Source: Nitrososphaera sp. | GTDB taxonomy: Archaea > Thermoproteota > Nitrososphaeria > Nitrososphaerales > Nitrososphaeraceae | Assembly: GCA_023252395.1 (NCBI GenBank) | Contig: JAJPDY010000009.1 | Location: 1 to 14,354, forward strand | Reading direction: 5' to 3' | DNA: 14,354 bases | In this document: piece by piece, positions 1 to 8,000 of the stretch | How the letters are laid out: each line of letters opens with the position of its first letter | Position numbering within the stretch: position 1 is the first letter of the stretch | The notes under the pieces: model-generated | The model's input: the letters and a program-made list of their open reading frames with translations, nothing else | Databases searched by the model: none | Told to the model about the DNA's origin: nothing | Program-made: the position numbers and the translations under genes

Positions 1-52
1 CTTGGCAACCCCCGCCCAGACTGCAGCAAACAGCAGCCAAATTTATCTATTA

Positions 53-60
53 TTATATAA
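53..60 (+). promoter_or_regulatory. TATA box of the glmM-like gene
   Basis: The sequence TTATATAA lies about 27 bases upstream of the ATG at 84. This is the usual archaeal spacing from TATA box to transcription start, so the transcript is expected to begin at or very near position 84 and to be leaderless. A second T/A-rich stretch (TTTATC, 42-47) is a weaker candidate. The box makes the ATG at 60 unlikely as the start, because that codon overlaps the TATA element itself. Confidence 0.6.
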
Positions 61-83
61 TGGTCGCAATATTGGAAAGCAAG

Positions 84-1448
84 ATGCAGGAATCTAGGCC
101 GCGGCTCTTTGGGACAAACGGCGTGCGCGGGATATACGGTCAGGAACTTACACATGATCTGGTTATCGATCTATGCTACGCCCTTGGCACGTATTTTGGA
201 AGTGGGCCAATAGTTATTGGAAATGACGGCAGAAACTCTAGCCCCGCGCTTTCAAGGCTTGTCAGGTCTACTCTCAACTCTGCCGGGCTTGATACTGCAA
301 ATGCAGGGCTCGTGCCGACTCCGTGCCTTCAGTATGCCGCAAAGCGCATGGGATACCGAGGCGGCATCATGATAACTGCGTCACACAACCCGCCCCAGTA
401 CAATGGCATCAAGCCCACCGCCCCTGACGGGGTAGAGATACCAAGAGAGGACGAGCTCATAGTTGAAGATGTTTATTATTCAAAGAAATTTGCAAAAATA
501 GATGGACATGGCCGCGACTTTGTCGACGACAGGGTTGTCAGCTCGTACATTGACGCGGTGCTGTCGCTTGTAGACGTTGACAGGATAAGGGCGCGCAGGT
601 TCACAGTCGCGATGGACACGGGCAACGGCGCGCAAGCCAAAGTCGCCCCACTTGTCGCAGAAAAGCTAGGCTGCAAGGTCATAGTTGTCAACGGTCAGAT
701 AGACGGCGATTTCCCCGGCCGCGGCTCAGAGCCGACGCCGGACAACCTTGGGGTGCTCGCAGAGACTGTCAGGTCAGCCAAGGCCGACTTTGGAGCCGCC
801 TACGATGGCGACGGCGACAGGAGCGTCTTTTGCGACGACACCGGCTCAGTCTACATGGGCGACAAGACGGGAGCGATTTTGATAAAGCACTTGCTCGCAG
901 AAAAGCAAAAGGGGTCTGAAGTCGTGTGCCCCATCAACACTTCAATGGCGCTGTCAAAGGTAGTCGAAGCCGCCGGCTCGAAAATAGTCTACACCAAGGT
1001 AGGTAGCGTCGAAGTTTCAAGGGAGATGGTCAGGCGCAAGTGCCCACTCGGGCTTGAAGAGAACGGCGGGTTCATGTACGGGGCGCTTAACGAAGTGAGG
1101 GACGGGGCGATGGCCACAGCTCTGGTGCTTGATATGCTGGCGTCAGGCAAGGAATCGTTTTCGCAGCGAATAGCGCAACTGCCAAAGACGTTTCAGTACA
1201 AGACAAAGTTTGTGTGCCCTTCAAGAGAAGTGATCGACAGGGTAGTCAAGGCGTGCATCGAGCATGGAAGCCCGAAAAAGGTCGAGACCATGGACGGGGC
1301 CAAGATATGGATCGACGAGGAAACATGGATAATGATGAGGCCAAGCGGCACAGAGCCATTGATAAGGATGTACGGCGAGTCCACCGACAAGTCGCTCCTT
1401 GATTCAAAGGTTGAAGAATACAGGCGGCTGATCCAGTCCAAAATATAG
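84..1448 (+). CDS. glmM: Phosphoglucosamine/phosphomannomutase (alpha-D-phosphohexomutase family, GlmM-like)
   Basis: This enzyme interconverts 6-phospho and 1-phospho sugars (glucosamine-, mannose- or glucose-phosphate) on the way to nucleotide sugars for glycans, in the cytoplasm. All family signatures are present, numbered from the ATG at 84: an N-terminal LFGTNGVRG, the active-site phosphoserine loop TASHNP with Ser100, the metal-binding DGDGDR at 241-246, the sugar-binding EENGG at 325-329, and the phosphate-binding RPSGTEP at 419-425. The length of 454 residues is normal for the four-domain family. An in-frame ATG at 60 would add eight residues, but it overlaps the TATA box. The ATG at 84 gives a leaderless start a few residues before the conserved LFGTNGVRG. 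The gene has its own promoter and is followed by the promoter of the ribosomal operon. Substrate preference between glucosamine and mannose cannot be read from the sequence. Confidence 0.93.
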   Translation: MQESRPRLFGTNGVRGIYGQELTHDLVIDLCYALGTYFGSGPIVIGNDGRNSSPALSRLVRSTLNSAGLDTANAGLVPTPCLQYAAKRMGYRGGIMITASHNPPQYNGIKPTAPDGVEIPREDELIVEDVYYSKKFAKIDGHGRDFVDDRVVSSYIDAVLSLVDVDRIRARRFTVAMDTGNGAQAKVAPLVAEKLGCKVIVVNGQIDGDFPGRGSEPTPDNLGVLAETVRSAKADFGAAYDGDGDRSVFCDDTGSVYMGDKTGAILIKHLLAEKQKGSEVVCPINTSMALSKVVEAAGSKIVYTKVGSVEVSREMVRRKCPLGLEENGGFMYGALNEVRDGAMATALVLDMLASGKESFSQRIAQLPKTFQYKTKFVCPSREVIDRVVKACIEHGSPKKVETMDGAKIWIDEETWIMMRPSGTEPLIRMYGESTDKSLLDSKVEEYRRLIQSKI

Positions 1449-1460
1449 TCATGGACAACG

Positions 1461-1470
1461 TTTTTAATAC
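1461..1470 (+). promoter_or_regulatory. TATA box of the L7Ae-S28e-L24e-Ndk-aIF5B operon
   Basis: TTTTTAATAC begins 12 bases after the glmM stop codon. A start of transcription about 26 bases downstream would fall near 1490, giving a leader of roughly 35 bases before the TTG start of L7Ae. Its T-run may also help terminate the upstream transcript. A second possible box, CTATTTTAG at 1475-1483, would shorten the leader to about 20 bases, so mapping the transcript end matters for the kink-turn proposal. Confidence 0.55.
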
Positions 1471-1493
1471 GCCTACTATTTTAGTGAAGAATA

Positions 1494-1518
1494 ATAAGAT
1501 GATCCCAATGGGTGATAT
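1494..1518 (+). promoter_or_regulatory. Candidate kink-turn overlapping the L7Ae Shine-Dalgarno site
   Basis: In the RNA, three C-G pairs (1504-1506 with 1510-1512) enclose the triloop AAU. Directly below the stem, U1503 faces U1513, A1502 faces G1514 and G1501 faces A1515. This is the U-U pair plus tandem sheared A-G and G-A arrangement of box C/D kink-turns, with a U (1500) just 5' of the GA as in box C. The lower stem is weak: one A-U pair (1497-1516) with a three-base bulge, or three A-U pairs (1494-1496 with 1516-1518) with a four-base bulge. The 3' strand is the GGTGAT ribosome-binding site of the L7Ae gene. L7Ae is itself the archaeal kink-turn-binding protein, so autoregulation is a plausible inference. 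Confidence 0.45.
1511..1516 (+). promoter_or_regulatory. Shine-Dalgarno site deciding the TTG start of L7Ae
   Basis: GGTGAT matches the archaeal 16S 3' end complement (GGAGGTGATCC). It lies eight bases before the TTG at 1525, supporting this rare start codon. No in-frame ATG or GTG exists near the conserved N terminus. Confidence 0.7.
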
Positions 1519-1524
1519 CAAAAA

Positions 1525-1911
1525 TTGAGCAAGCCATATTACGTAAAGTTTGAAGCTCCTAAAGATTTAGTGACCGCAGTTTACGAAGCAGTGCGCGTAG
1601 CAAAGCAGAGCGGCAAGGTACGCAAGGGCACCAACGAGACCACAAAGGCAGTAGAACGCGGCCTTTCAAAGCTCGTCGTGATTGCCGAAGACGTAGAGCC
1701 GCCAGAAGTAGTCGCACACCTGCCGATACTCTGTGAAGAAAGGAATTCGCCGTTTATCTTTGTGCCAAGCAAGCAGCAGTTGGGCGTGTCGCTTGGAATC
1801 GACGTCGGTTCCGCAGCCGCCACGATAATTGACGCTGGCGAAGCGCAGCACATCATAGAGCAGGTCGTCAGCTCTATCGCCGGCCTGAAGGGAACGGCCA
1901 AGAAAGAGTAA
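1525..1911 (+). CDS. rpl7ae: Ribosomal protein L7Ae (eL8), kink-turn RNA-binding protein
   Basis: L7Ae binds kink-turn RNA in the 50S ribosomal subunit. In archaea it is also a core protein of box C/D and H/ACA guide RNPs and of RNase P. The 128-residue protein matches the family in length and carries the RNA-binding signature GKVRKGTNETTKAVERG around residues 30-46, followed by the conserved VIAEDVEPPEV and the C-terminal hydrophobic core. The TTG start is chosen because it follows GGTGAT by eight bases and gives the expected N terminus MSKPYYVKFE; no in-frame ATG is available. A nine-codon reading frame (1499-1528) ends by overlapping this start. It is the first gene of an operon with S28e, L24e, Ndk and aIF5B, an order conserved in many archaea. 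The leader contains a candidate kink-turn that would let the protein control its own synthesis. Confidence 0.96.
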   Translation: MSKPYYVKFEAPKDLVTAVYEAVRVAKQSGKVRKGTNETTKAVERGLSKLVVIAEDVEPPEVVAHLPILCEERNSPFIFVPSKQQLGVSLGIDVGSAAATIIDAGEAQHIIEQVVSSIAGLKGTAKKE

Positions 1912-1929
1912 GCGGAGGGCTGAAAAGTA

Positions 1930-2145
1930 ATGAGCAAGGCTGCCGAAGAAAAGGTCGTTCCTGCCGAAGTCATTCAGATAGTTGGCAGGACTGGCATTGC
2001 AGGCGAAGTCATACAGGTGCGAGTCAAGGTTCTCGAAGGCAAGGACAGGGGCCGCATACTTACAAGGAATGTCAAGGGCGCGATCAGGCTAAACGACACT
2101 TTGATGCTGAGGGAAACGGAGCGCGAGGCCCGCAAAATAAGGTGA
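1930..2145 (+). CDS. rps28e: Ribosomal protein S28e (eS28)
   Basis: A small-subunit ribosomal protein found only in archaea and eukaryotes, located near the mRNA exit region of the 30S subunit. At 71 residues it has the usual family length, an OB-fold core ([21 protein letters not shown], residues 14-34) and the diagnostic C-terminal signature near-identical to ESEREAR, here [10 protein letters not shown]. The ATG at 1930 is preceded by a strong Shine-Dalgarno site, GGAGGG at 1914-1919, placed just after the L7Ae stop codon with an 18-base gap between the genes. It is the second gene of the translation operon. The identification is secure. Confidence 0.96.
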   Translation: MSKAAEEKVVPAEVIQIVGRTGIAGEVIQVRVKVLEGKDRGRILTRNVKGAIRLNDTLMLRETEREARKIR

Positions 2146-2146
2146 T
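2141..2146 (+). promoter_or_regulatory. Shine-Dalgarno site of L24e overlapping the S28e stop
   Basis: GGTGAT contains the TGA stop of S28e (2143-2145) and lies three bases before the L24e ATG at 2150. Terminating ribosomes therefore sit on the next initiation site, which suggests translational coupling. Confidence 0.65.
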
Positions 2147-2149
2147 ATT

Positions 2150-2365
2150 ATGAGCAAGACAGCAACTTCACTTCGCAACTGCTTCTTCTGTGGAAGGCAC
2201 ATTACCACCGGTCAGGGCCAGATGCTTGTGAAAAACGACGGCCATGTGCAGTGGACGTGCTCTAGCAAGTGCAAAAAGAACCTGCGCGTGCTAAAGCGCG
2301 ACTCTAGAAAGCTAAAGTGGACTGCCCACTACGCAAAGGGCGGAATCCGCGTCAAAAAGAAGTAG
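2150..2365 (+). CDS. rpl24e: Ribosomal protein L24e (eL24), zinc-binding
   Basis: A large-subunit ribosomal protein with a treble-clef zinc finger. Cysteines at 11 and 14 (CFFC) and at 37 and 41 (CSSKC) form the four-cysteine zinc site, and the C-terminal part is basic (RDSRKLKWTAHYAKGG region, then RVKKK), as expected for rRNA contact. The length of 71 residues is typical of archaeal L24e. The ATG is set by GGTGAT three bases upstream, which overlaps the end of S28e; the intergenic gap is four bases. It is the third gene of the translation operon. Confidence 0.96.
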   Translation: MSKTATSLRNCFFCGRHITTGQGQMLVKNDGHVQWTCSSKCKKNLRVLKRDSRKLKWTAHYAKGGIRVKKK

Positions 2366-2373
2366 TGTAGCTT

Positions 2374-2778
2374 ATGGCAGTCGAGCAGACACTTATTGTA
2401 GTCAAGCCAGACGGCTTTAAGCGCCAGCTGACAGGCAAGGTGCTTGCCCGCTTTGAAGAAAAGGGCTTCCAGATAAAGAACCTGAAATCATACAATTTTA
2501 CAAAGGAAAAGGCGCAAGAGTTCTACTCTGTCCACAAGGACAAGCCGTTCTTTGGCGAGCTGGTGTCGTTCATATCCTCGGGGACTGTCGTGGCGTGCAT
2601 ACTGGAAGGCAACAACGCAGTCAACACAGTGAGGATAATGATTGGGGCGACAAAGTCGTTTGAGGCGGCGCCTGGAACTATCAGGGGCGACTTTGGCCTT
2701 GGCTTTACCGACAACATCATACACGCCTCAGATTCGCCTGAAAGCTTCATAAAAGAGTCGCGAGTCATTTTTAGCTGA
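2374..2778 (+). CDS. ndk: Nucleoside diphosphate kinase
   Basis: Ndk transfers the gamma-phosphate of ATP to other nucleoside diphosphates through a phosphohistidine intermediate, supplying GTP, CTP, UTP and dNTPs. The protein has 134 residues, the normal length for one subunit of the oligomer. It shows the N-terminal [12 protein letters not shown] strand, the [18 protein letters not shown] nucleotide-binding segment (91-108) and the active-site [11 protein letters not shown] with catalytic His117. It starts eight bases after the L24e stop, without an obvious Shine-Dalgarno site, and is followed 12 bases later by aIF5B. Ndk lying between L24e and aIF5B is a conserved archaeal arrangement. This fits a supply role for GTP used in initiation, although that link is inference. 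Confidence 0.97.
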   Translation: MAVEQTLIVVKPDGFKRQLTGKVLARFEEKGFQIKNLKSYNFTKEKAQEFYSVHKDKPFFGELVSFISSGTVVACILEGNNAVNTVRIMIGATKSFEAAPGTIRGDFGLGFTDNIIHASDSPESFIKESRVIFS

Positions 2779-2790
2779 CGCTGACTCTAA

Positions 2791-4590
2791 TTGGTAGACC
2801 TTCGGCAGCCGGTAGTAGTAGTTTTAGGTCACGTAGACTCTGGCAAGACTTCTCTACTTGACAAGATAAGGGGCACTGCAGTGCAGGCCCGCGAAGTCGG
2901 AGGCATCACCCAGCACATCGGCGCGAGCTTTTTCCCTGTTGAAACAATCAAGGAGATAACCGGGCCGCTTTACAACCAGCTGGCCAAGAGCGAAACTCCG
3001 ATACCGGGGCTACTTGTCATTGACACGCCCGGCCACGAAGTGTTTGCAAACCTCCGGGCGCGTGGAGGCTCTGCTGCTGACATTGCAATTGTCGTAGTTG
3101 ACGTCAACAAGGGATTTGAAGCCCAGACTATGGAAAGCATCGACATCCTGAAGAACCGCAAGGTCCCCTTTGTCATTGCGCTCAACAAGGTGGACATGGT
3201 CGCAGGCTGGCGGGGCTCTTCAAAGTTCATCTCTGAAGAAGTGAAAAAGCAGGAAATGCACATCCAGACCGCACTTGACGAAAAGATATACACAGTAGTT
3301 GGCACGATGTCAAGGCTCGGGTTCCCTTCAGAGGCGTTCTGGCGCGTCAAGGACTTTACAAAAGAAGTGGCAATAGTGCCAGTGAGCGCAAGGTCCGGAG
3401 TAGGGATACCTGAACTGCTTGCAGTTCTTGTAGGCCTCACGCAGCAGTACATGGCAAAGAGGCTTGAGAGGCACACAAGCGGGACAGCAAGGGGCATCAT
3501 GCTTGAATTCAGCGAAGAAGTCGGCCTCGGGCCGTCGGCGAACATCATACTGCTTGACGGCAAGCTCAGGCAGGGCGACTCTATTGTTGTCGGCAAGCGC
3601 GACGGCGCGATTGTCACCAAGGTAAAGGCGCTCCTATTGCCAAAGCCGCTTGACGAAATGCGCGACCCGCGGGACAAGTTCAAGCCGGTGAGCGAAGTCA
3701 TTGCGGCCGCGGGGTTAAAGATAACGTCGCCTGACTTGGAAGGCGTGCTTGCGGGAAGCCCGCTTTACGTATACGAGCGCGAAAAAGGCGAGGAGGAGCT
3801 TGAAAGGCTCAAGTCGCTTGTAGAATCTGAAATAAAGAACGCCTTTGTCAGCAACAGGGAAGCGACAGGCATCATACTAAAGTGCGATACCATAGGCTCG
3901 CTTGAGGCCATAACGGACTTGCTCAAAAAGGCGCAGGTGCCGATCAGGATGGCAGACATTGGCAACATCACAAGAAGAGACGTGGTCGAAGCTGCCGCGG
4001 TAAAGGAAAACGACAGGTACTTGGGAGTGGTGCTTGGCTTTAGTGTCAAGGTGCTCGACGACGGCCAGAGTGAAGCCCTGAACAGAGGAGTTAAGATTTT
4101 CAACGAGCAAATAATCTACAACTTGGTTAGAAGCTACACCGACTGGGTAGCGTACCAGCGCGAGCACGAAGAATCCATACTGTTTAATGAGCTTCCACCG
4201 GTATGCCAGTTCCAGTTCATGAAGGGCTTTATCTTTCGGCATAACGACCCTGCCGTGTTTGGCGCAGAGATACAGGTGGGCAAGCTCAAGCAAAAAGTGC
4301 ACGTGATAAACGAAGAAGGCAAAAAGGTAGGCACGGTCCACCAGATTCAAGAAAGCGGCAAAGCCATTGACGAAGCGACAGTGGGCATGCAGGTTGCAGT
4401 TTCCATAAAGGAGCCGACGATTGGCCGCCAGATAAACGAAGGCGACATTTTCTATACAGACATCAACAGCAGGCAGGCCAAACAGCTATTGGAGAGGTTC
4501 AACCACCGGCTGAACGAAAAGGAAAAGGAGATCCTAAACAAGGTTATCGCCCTGAAAAGAAAGAGCGACCCGACGTTTGGATACCTATAG
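2791..4590 (+). CDS. infB: Translation initiation factor aIF5B (IF2-like GTPase)
   Basis: aIF5B is the GTPase that promotes ribosomal subunit joining during initiation. It has the short archaeal form of 599 residues without the long N-terminal extension of bacterial IF2 or eukaryotic eIF5B. The G domain shows G1 GHVDSGKT (13-20), G2 Thr in GGITQHIG (37-44), G3 DTPGHE (78-83), G4 NKVD (132-135) and G5 SAR (199-201). It is followed by beta-barrel domain II, domain III and the C-terminal domain IV (roughly 470-590), ending in the helix that contacts aIF1A in relatives. No intein is present. The start is a TTG at 2791, giving the expected DLRQPVVVVLGHVD beginning; no ATG is available and no strong Shine-Dalgarno site is visible. 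It is the last gene of the operon and stops five bases from the convergent thioredoxin gene. Confidence 0.96.
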   Translation: MVDLRQPVVVVLGHVDSGKTSLLDKIRGTAVQAREVGGITQHIGASFFPVETIKEITGPLYNQLAKSETPIPGLLVIDTPGHEVFANLRARGGSAADIAIVVVDVNKGFEAQTMESIDILKNRKVPFVIALNKVDMVAGWRGSSKFISEEVKKQEMHIQTALDEKIYTVVGTMSRLGFPSEAFWRVKDFTKEVAIVPVSARSGVGIPELLAVLVGLTQQYMAKRLERHTSGTARGIMLEFSEEVGLGPSANIILLDGKLRQGDSIVVGKRDGAIVTKVKALLLPKPLDEMRDPRDKFKPVSEVIAAAGLKITSPDLEGVLAGSPLYVYEREKGEEELERLKSLVESEIKNAFVSNREATGIILKCDTIGSLEAITDLLKKAQVPIRMADIGNITRRDVVEAAAVKENDRYLGVVLGFSVKVLDDGQSEALNRGVKIFNEQIIYNLVRSYTDWVAYQREHEESILFNELPPVCQFQFMKGFIFRHNDPAVFGAEIQVGKLKQKVHVINEEGKKVGTVHQIQESGKAIDEATVGMQVAVSIKEPTIGRQINEGDIFYTDINSRQAKQLLERFNHRLNEKEKEILNKVIALKRKSDPTFGYL

Positions 4591-4595
4591 CCGGA

Positions 4596-4955
4596 TCACT
4601 GGTATTTCTGGAGCAGACCTTCTAGGCCCTTTTCGCCGACTGCGCCAACGGCCCTGTCGACTGCCTTGCCGTTCATGAACATTATGAATGTTGGAATGGC
4701 ATAGACGTCGTAGCGCATGGCCACTCCCTGGTTGTCATCCACGTTGAGCCTCCCAAATGTCACTTTGCCGCCATATTTCTTGGCCAGCTTGTCAAATATG
4801 GGGAGCATGAACTGGCAGGGACCGCACCATGTAGCCCAAAAGTCCACCAATACTGGCTTGCTGCCTCCTACTACTTCATCAAAGTTTTTCTCGCCAAGTT
4901 CCATCAGATTGCTGCTGGCGGCGTGCATGCTTGCCGCCTTTTTGTCCTCACTCAT
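4596..4955 (-). CDS. trxA: Thioredoxin
   Basis: A cytoplasmic dithiol-disulfide oxidoreductase of 119 residues. The active site WCGPC is at 43-47 in the context DFWATWCGPC, and the cis-proline loop YAIPTF with Pro88 follows, as does the family glycine region near the C terminus. The residue after the second cysteine is Gln rather than the common Lys or Arg. Compared with minimal thioredoxins (about 105 residues) there is an extra polar N-terminal stretch of about 15 residues (MSEDKKAASMHAAS) that is not a signal peptide. A later start at the internal Met10 or Met18 cannot be excluded. The gene is read alone from its own promoter, and its 3' end faces the aIF5B gene across five bases. Confidence 0.95.
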   Translation of the reverse strand: MSEDKKAASMHAASSNLMELGEKNFDEVVGGSKPVLVDFWATWCGPCQFMLPIFDKLAKKYGGKVTFGRLNVDDNQGVAMRYDVYAIPTFIMFMNGKAVDRAVGAVGEKGLEGLLQKYQ

Positions 4956-4983
4956 GTTCCTTACATTAAAAGTGAATTATTTA

Positions 4984-4992
4984 CTATTTAAG
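4984..4992 (-). promoter_or_regulatory. TATA box of the thioredoxin gene
   Basis: Read on the minus strand, CTTAAATAG lies about 30-35 bases upstream of the thioredoxin ATG (4955), in the A/T-rich gap between the protease stop and thioredoxin. The predicted transcript would have a leader of only a few bases. Confidence 0.45.
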
Positions 4993-5014
4993 ATTTATTG
5001 GCGGGTTGCCATTT

Positions 5015-5095
5015 TTAGCGCCTGCGCCTTGCCATAAAGAACCAAACCACGCTTGCAATCCCCGCGCCGCCTGCGAGTCCAATCAGGGTTGCAGA
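5015..5095 (-). other. C-terminal transmembrane anchor and RRRR tail of the S8 protease
   Basis: The last 26 residues hold a Gly/Ala-rich hydrophobic helix (IMSATLIGLAGGAGIASVV region) followed by WFFMARRRR. With an N-terminal signal peptide, this predicts a type I protein held at the cytoplasmic membrane with the protease domain outside. I do not see a PEF or PGF tripeptide of the archaeosortase type before the helix. Confidence 0.7.
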
Positions 5096-8000
5096 CATGA
5101 TCGCCGGCATAGTGTTCGACACTACTATTGGGGTGGTTGAAGTTCCTTCGTTGCCTGCCGCATCGGCAGCAACAAGCTTTAGCTCGTACTTGCCGTCTGG
5201 AAGCTCTGTCGTGTCAAGGTCGTACTCGCTCATGCCTGTCACGTTCATGCTCTTTCTGTCGCCTACCTTGAGAGTCACGTAGCTGAGGTTTGGATCCTGA
5301 GCCCCGAGCATTATTCTGGCCGTGCCCCTTACGTCTGAAGAGCCATCCAGTGAAAGAGAAGTGGTTGGGGGAGCCCTGTCAATAACAAGTTCAACGTTTC
5401 GCGTAACATTGTTTCCGGGAACGTCTTTGGCGGTGATTGAAAACAGGTACGAGCCTTCAGGCAGCGATGTTGAATTTATCGCGGCAGACGAAGATGCGCC
5501 TAGCTGGGCTTTTGTCGCGTTAGGGATAACGACTTCCAGTGGTGCCGCCACCCCGTTTTTGTCAGTGACGTTCCATGACAGAACGATGTCTTTGGATGTC
5601 ACTACCTTGTCTGCTACTTGTTGCCGGCTGCCGTTCTGTCCAAGCACGAAAATGTCTGCAGACGGCGGCGTATTGTCAACTTCAAAGGTGGAGACAAATG
5701 AGGACATGTGGCCTACAGAGTCTGAAGAGTCGACCCTAAGCCTGTGCATACCGTCTGCAAGTTTGCCATCAAGCGGTATGTCAAACGAAATGCCATTGCT
5801 ATTGACATTAAGGACTGTAAAGAGGAGCGGGCTGACAGGATCGTCAGTGTCTATCGTGTAGGAATATCCTGCAAGGTGTTCTTCATTGATGGTGACTGGG
5901 ATGCTGTGCAGAATGCTGCCGACGTATTTCGGCAAGTCGACCGTTATCGCAGGGGCGGAGCTGTCAGGAAGTATTGTAGAGAACTTGGCTTCAACTTCCA
6001 CCGGCTCGTATAGGCTGTTGCCGTGGAAGAGCGTGTTATGCAGCAAGACAGAGTAGACGCCTGTCTGGTTGATAGGCACATGTAATAAAGTGGAATTCTT
6101 GCCGTTGTTCTGGCTAAAGTAGAACGCTCCGCCTTCGCTAAATGAGGTGGTGCCGAGCCAGTCATTTGTCGGCCACCCGGCAAAGGTCTCAAAGACTCCG
6201 GACGGGACGCTTGTTGCAACCGTCCTGCCGTCAGGCCCGTAGACCAGCGCGTTGATGCTAGTCGAGTTGTGTGGCCACGATACTTTCAGGCTCATTGAAG
6301 TTATCGTCGGGTCGTCAACAGTGAAGTAGTACGAGCGCCAGTCGCCGGCGGAATACCGCGACGTCATGTCAAACAGGCCGCCGATGTAGCCGTTTGGCCG
6401 CAGGCCAAGGCTGCCTTCGCTTGTTGCTGGATCGGGCGAGGCCACTACAGGCACGTCCTTTGGAACTGGCTTGCTTGTAACCACATAACTCACGGGCATC
6501 AGCACCGCGTGGCCGCCCCTTACTGCAGACGAGATCATTATAGAGCCGGAATAGATTCCAGGCAGCGTCCCCTCTGGCACGTCGATGTTGGCTTTGATCT
6601 TATTACTGCCTTCCGCCGGAAGCATCAGCGCCACCTTGCCCTCACTGTCGCCTCCATCAAGGCTGATTACCGGATTTTGCTGCCTCTGGTAAAACTCGAC
6701 AGTGAGGGTATAGCTCATCGCAGTAGAGTTGATCTGCCTGTCGCCCTGCCAGAACGAAAAGACTGTTGGAACAGGATATACTCCTATCAGGGGCGTGTTC
6801 TTGAATGCCTCGCCGGGGTCAGATATCCTCATCTCCTGTACCGTGCCCCATGAGCCTCCCCTGTTTACCATCGAGGTTTCCTTGAACGATACCTTGCCGT
6901 CCTTGTCGCCATCAGCCCAGTCATAGCCGTAGATCGAAGCGATTCGCAGGCCGTCACCGAAAACCTCTGTCATGTTCATAAAGTCTTCAAACTGGAAATT
7001 CACCCTTGCAACCATCAAGTCGGCGTTGTCGGGTATTCCGCCCATTTCCTGAATGTTGTAATAGTTTGGAACGTAGCCAAATTCTGTGGCATTATAGATA
7101 GGGTCTACTTCGTAGGGTCGCGTCGTGTTGTGTATCTCGTACCTGCCTACCAGCTTTTCTACAACGGGCGAGGCTTGAACTGCGATCTCTTTGCTTGTCG
7201 GGTTGTCGATTACAATGTCTGTCGAGGCAGAGCCACCTTGCTCGACATAGCCGGCAAACCACCTGGATTCTTTGAACTTTGCGTATAGCCTGTCAGCGAT
7301 GTCCTGCCCGCCGTCAATGATCCCAAGGGTCCTATTGTAGGCGTAGACCGCGCCGGACATGGAAGACAGGATGTTTGGAACCGTGTCTTCAGTATATGCA
7401 GAAAACTTGCCGTGCTTGCCTTCTGCAAGGTCCACTGCCGCAAGAGCGTCAACTCTGCCGGACCCTTGCACAAACGGGTCGTTCTTCAAGTCCTTGGCAG
7501 AGGACATCAAGATGCTCTTTACCGTGAACGGGTCGGCTAACTTGTTCTGCTCCCTCAAGTCCTCAATTACAAGGGCGGCGGCTCCGGCCACCATCGGCGC
7601 GGCCATGCTGGTCCCGCCAAAGAGCGCGAACGCCCCATCACTGTTAGAGTCGTCTTTAGTAGTCTGCAGGTTTTTCAGGTTTACGATGGTCGGCGTAAAG
7701 CCGTACTCGCCTATCGCCATCAGCTCCGGCTTTGGGTCGCCAAGCAGGCCCGGACCCCTGCTTGAAAAGTCTGCCACTTCGTCAAAAGGCTCTGAAGAGC
7801 TCCCAAAGCGCGTGACGTTTGCAAGGCCGTCGTACCCAATGTGCACATTGTTTGTAGTTGCGCCGACAGAGATCGTAAGTGGCGCGACGTTTGGAGACCC
7901 GACAGACCCGTAGCCAAGGCCGTTGTTCCCTGCGCTGTTTATCATTACGACTCCGGGGTAGCCGTTGGCAAGGAGGTCGGGCACTGAAAGAAGCGACGCA

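Noticed and set aside
2970..3701. A 243-codon open frame antisense to aIF5B
   Set aside because: Its product is Ser/Thr/Pro-rich with no family resemblance, and it lies entirely inside a conserved GTPase gene whose GC-rich third positions keep the opposite frame open.
2791..4590. Possible intein in aIF5B
   Set aside because: Inteins occur in some archaeal aIF5B genes, but here the G motifs are contiguous and the length of 599 residues leaves no room for one.
5114..5965. Ig-like modules as a DNA tandem repeat
   Set aside because: The three modules are alike only at protein level; I see no nucleotide-level direct repeats, so recent duplication is not supported.
7359..7913. A 184-codon open frame on the plus strand inside the protease gene
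   Set aside because: It runs opposite the catalytic Asn and Ser region, which must be coding on the minus strand; its own translation is low-complexity Ser/Pro/Ala.
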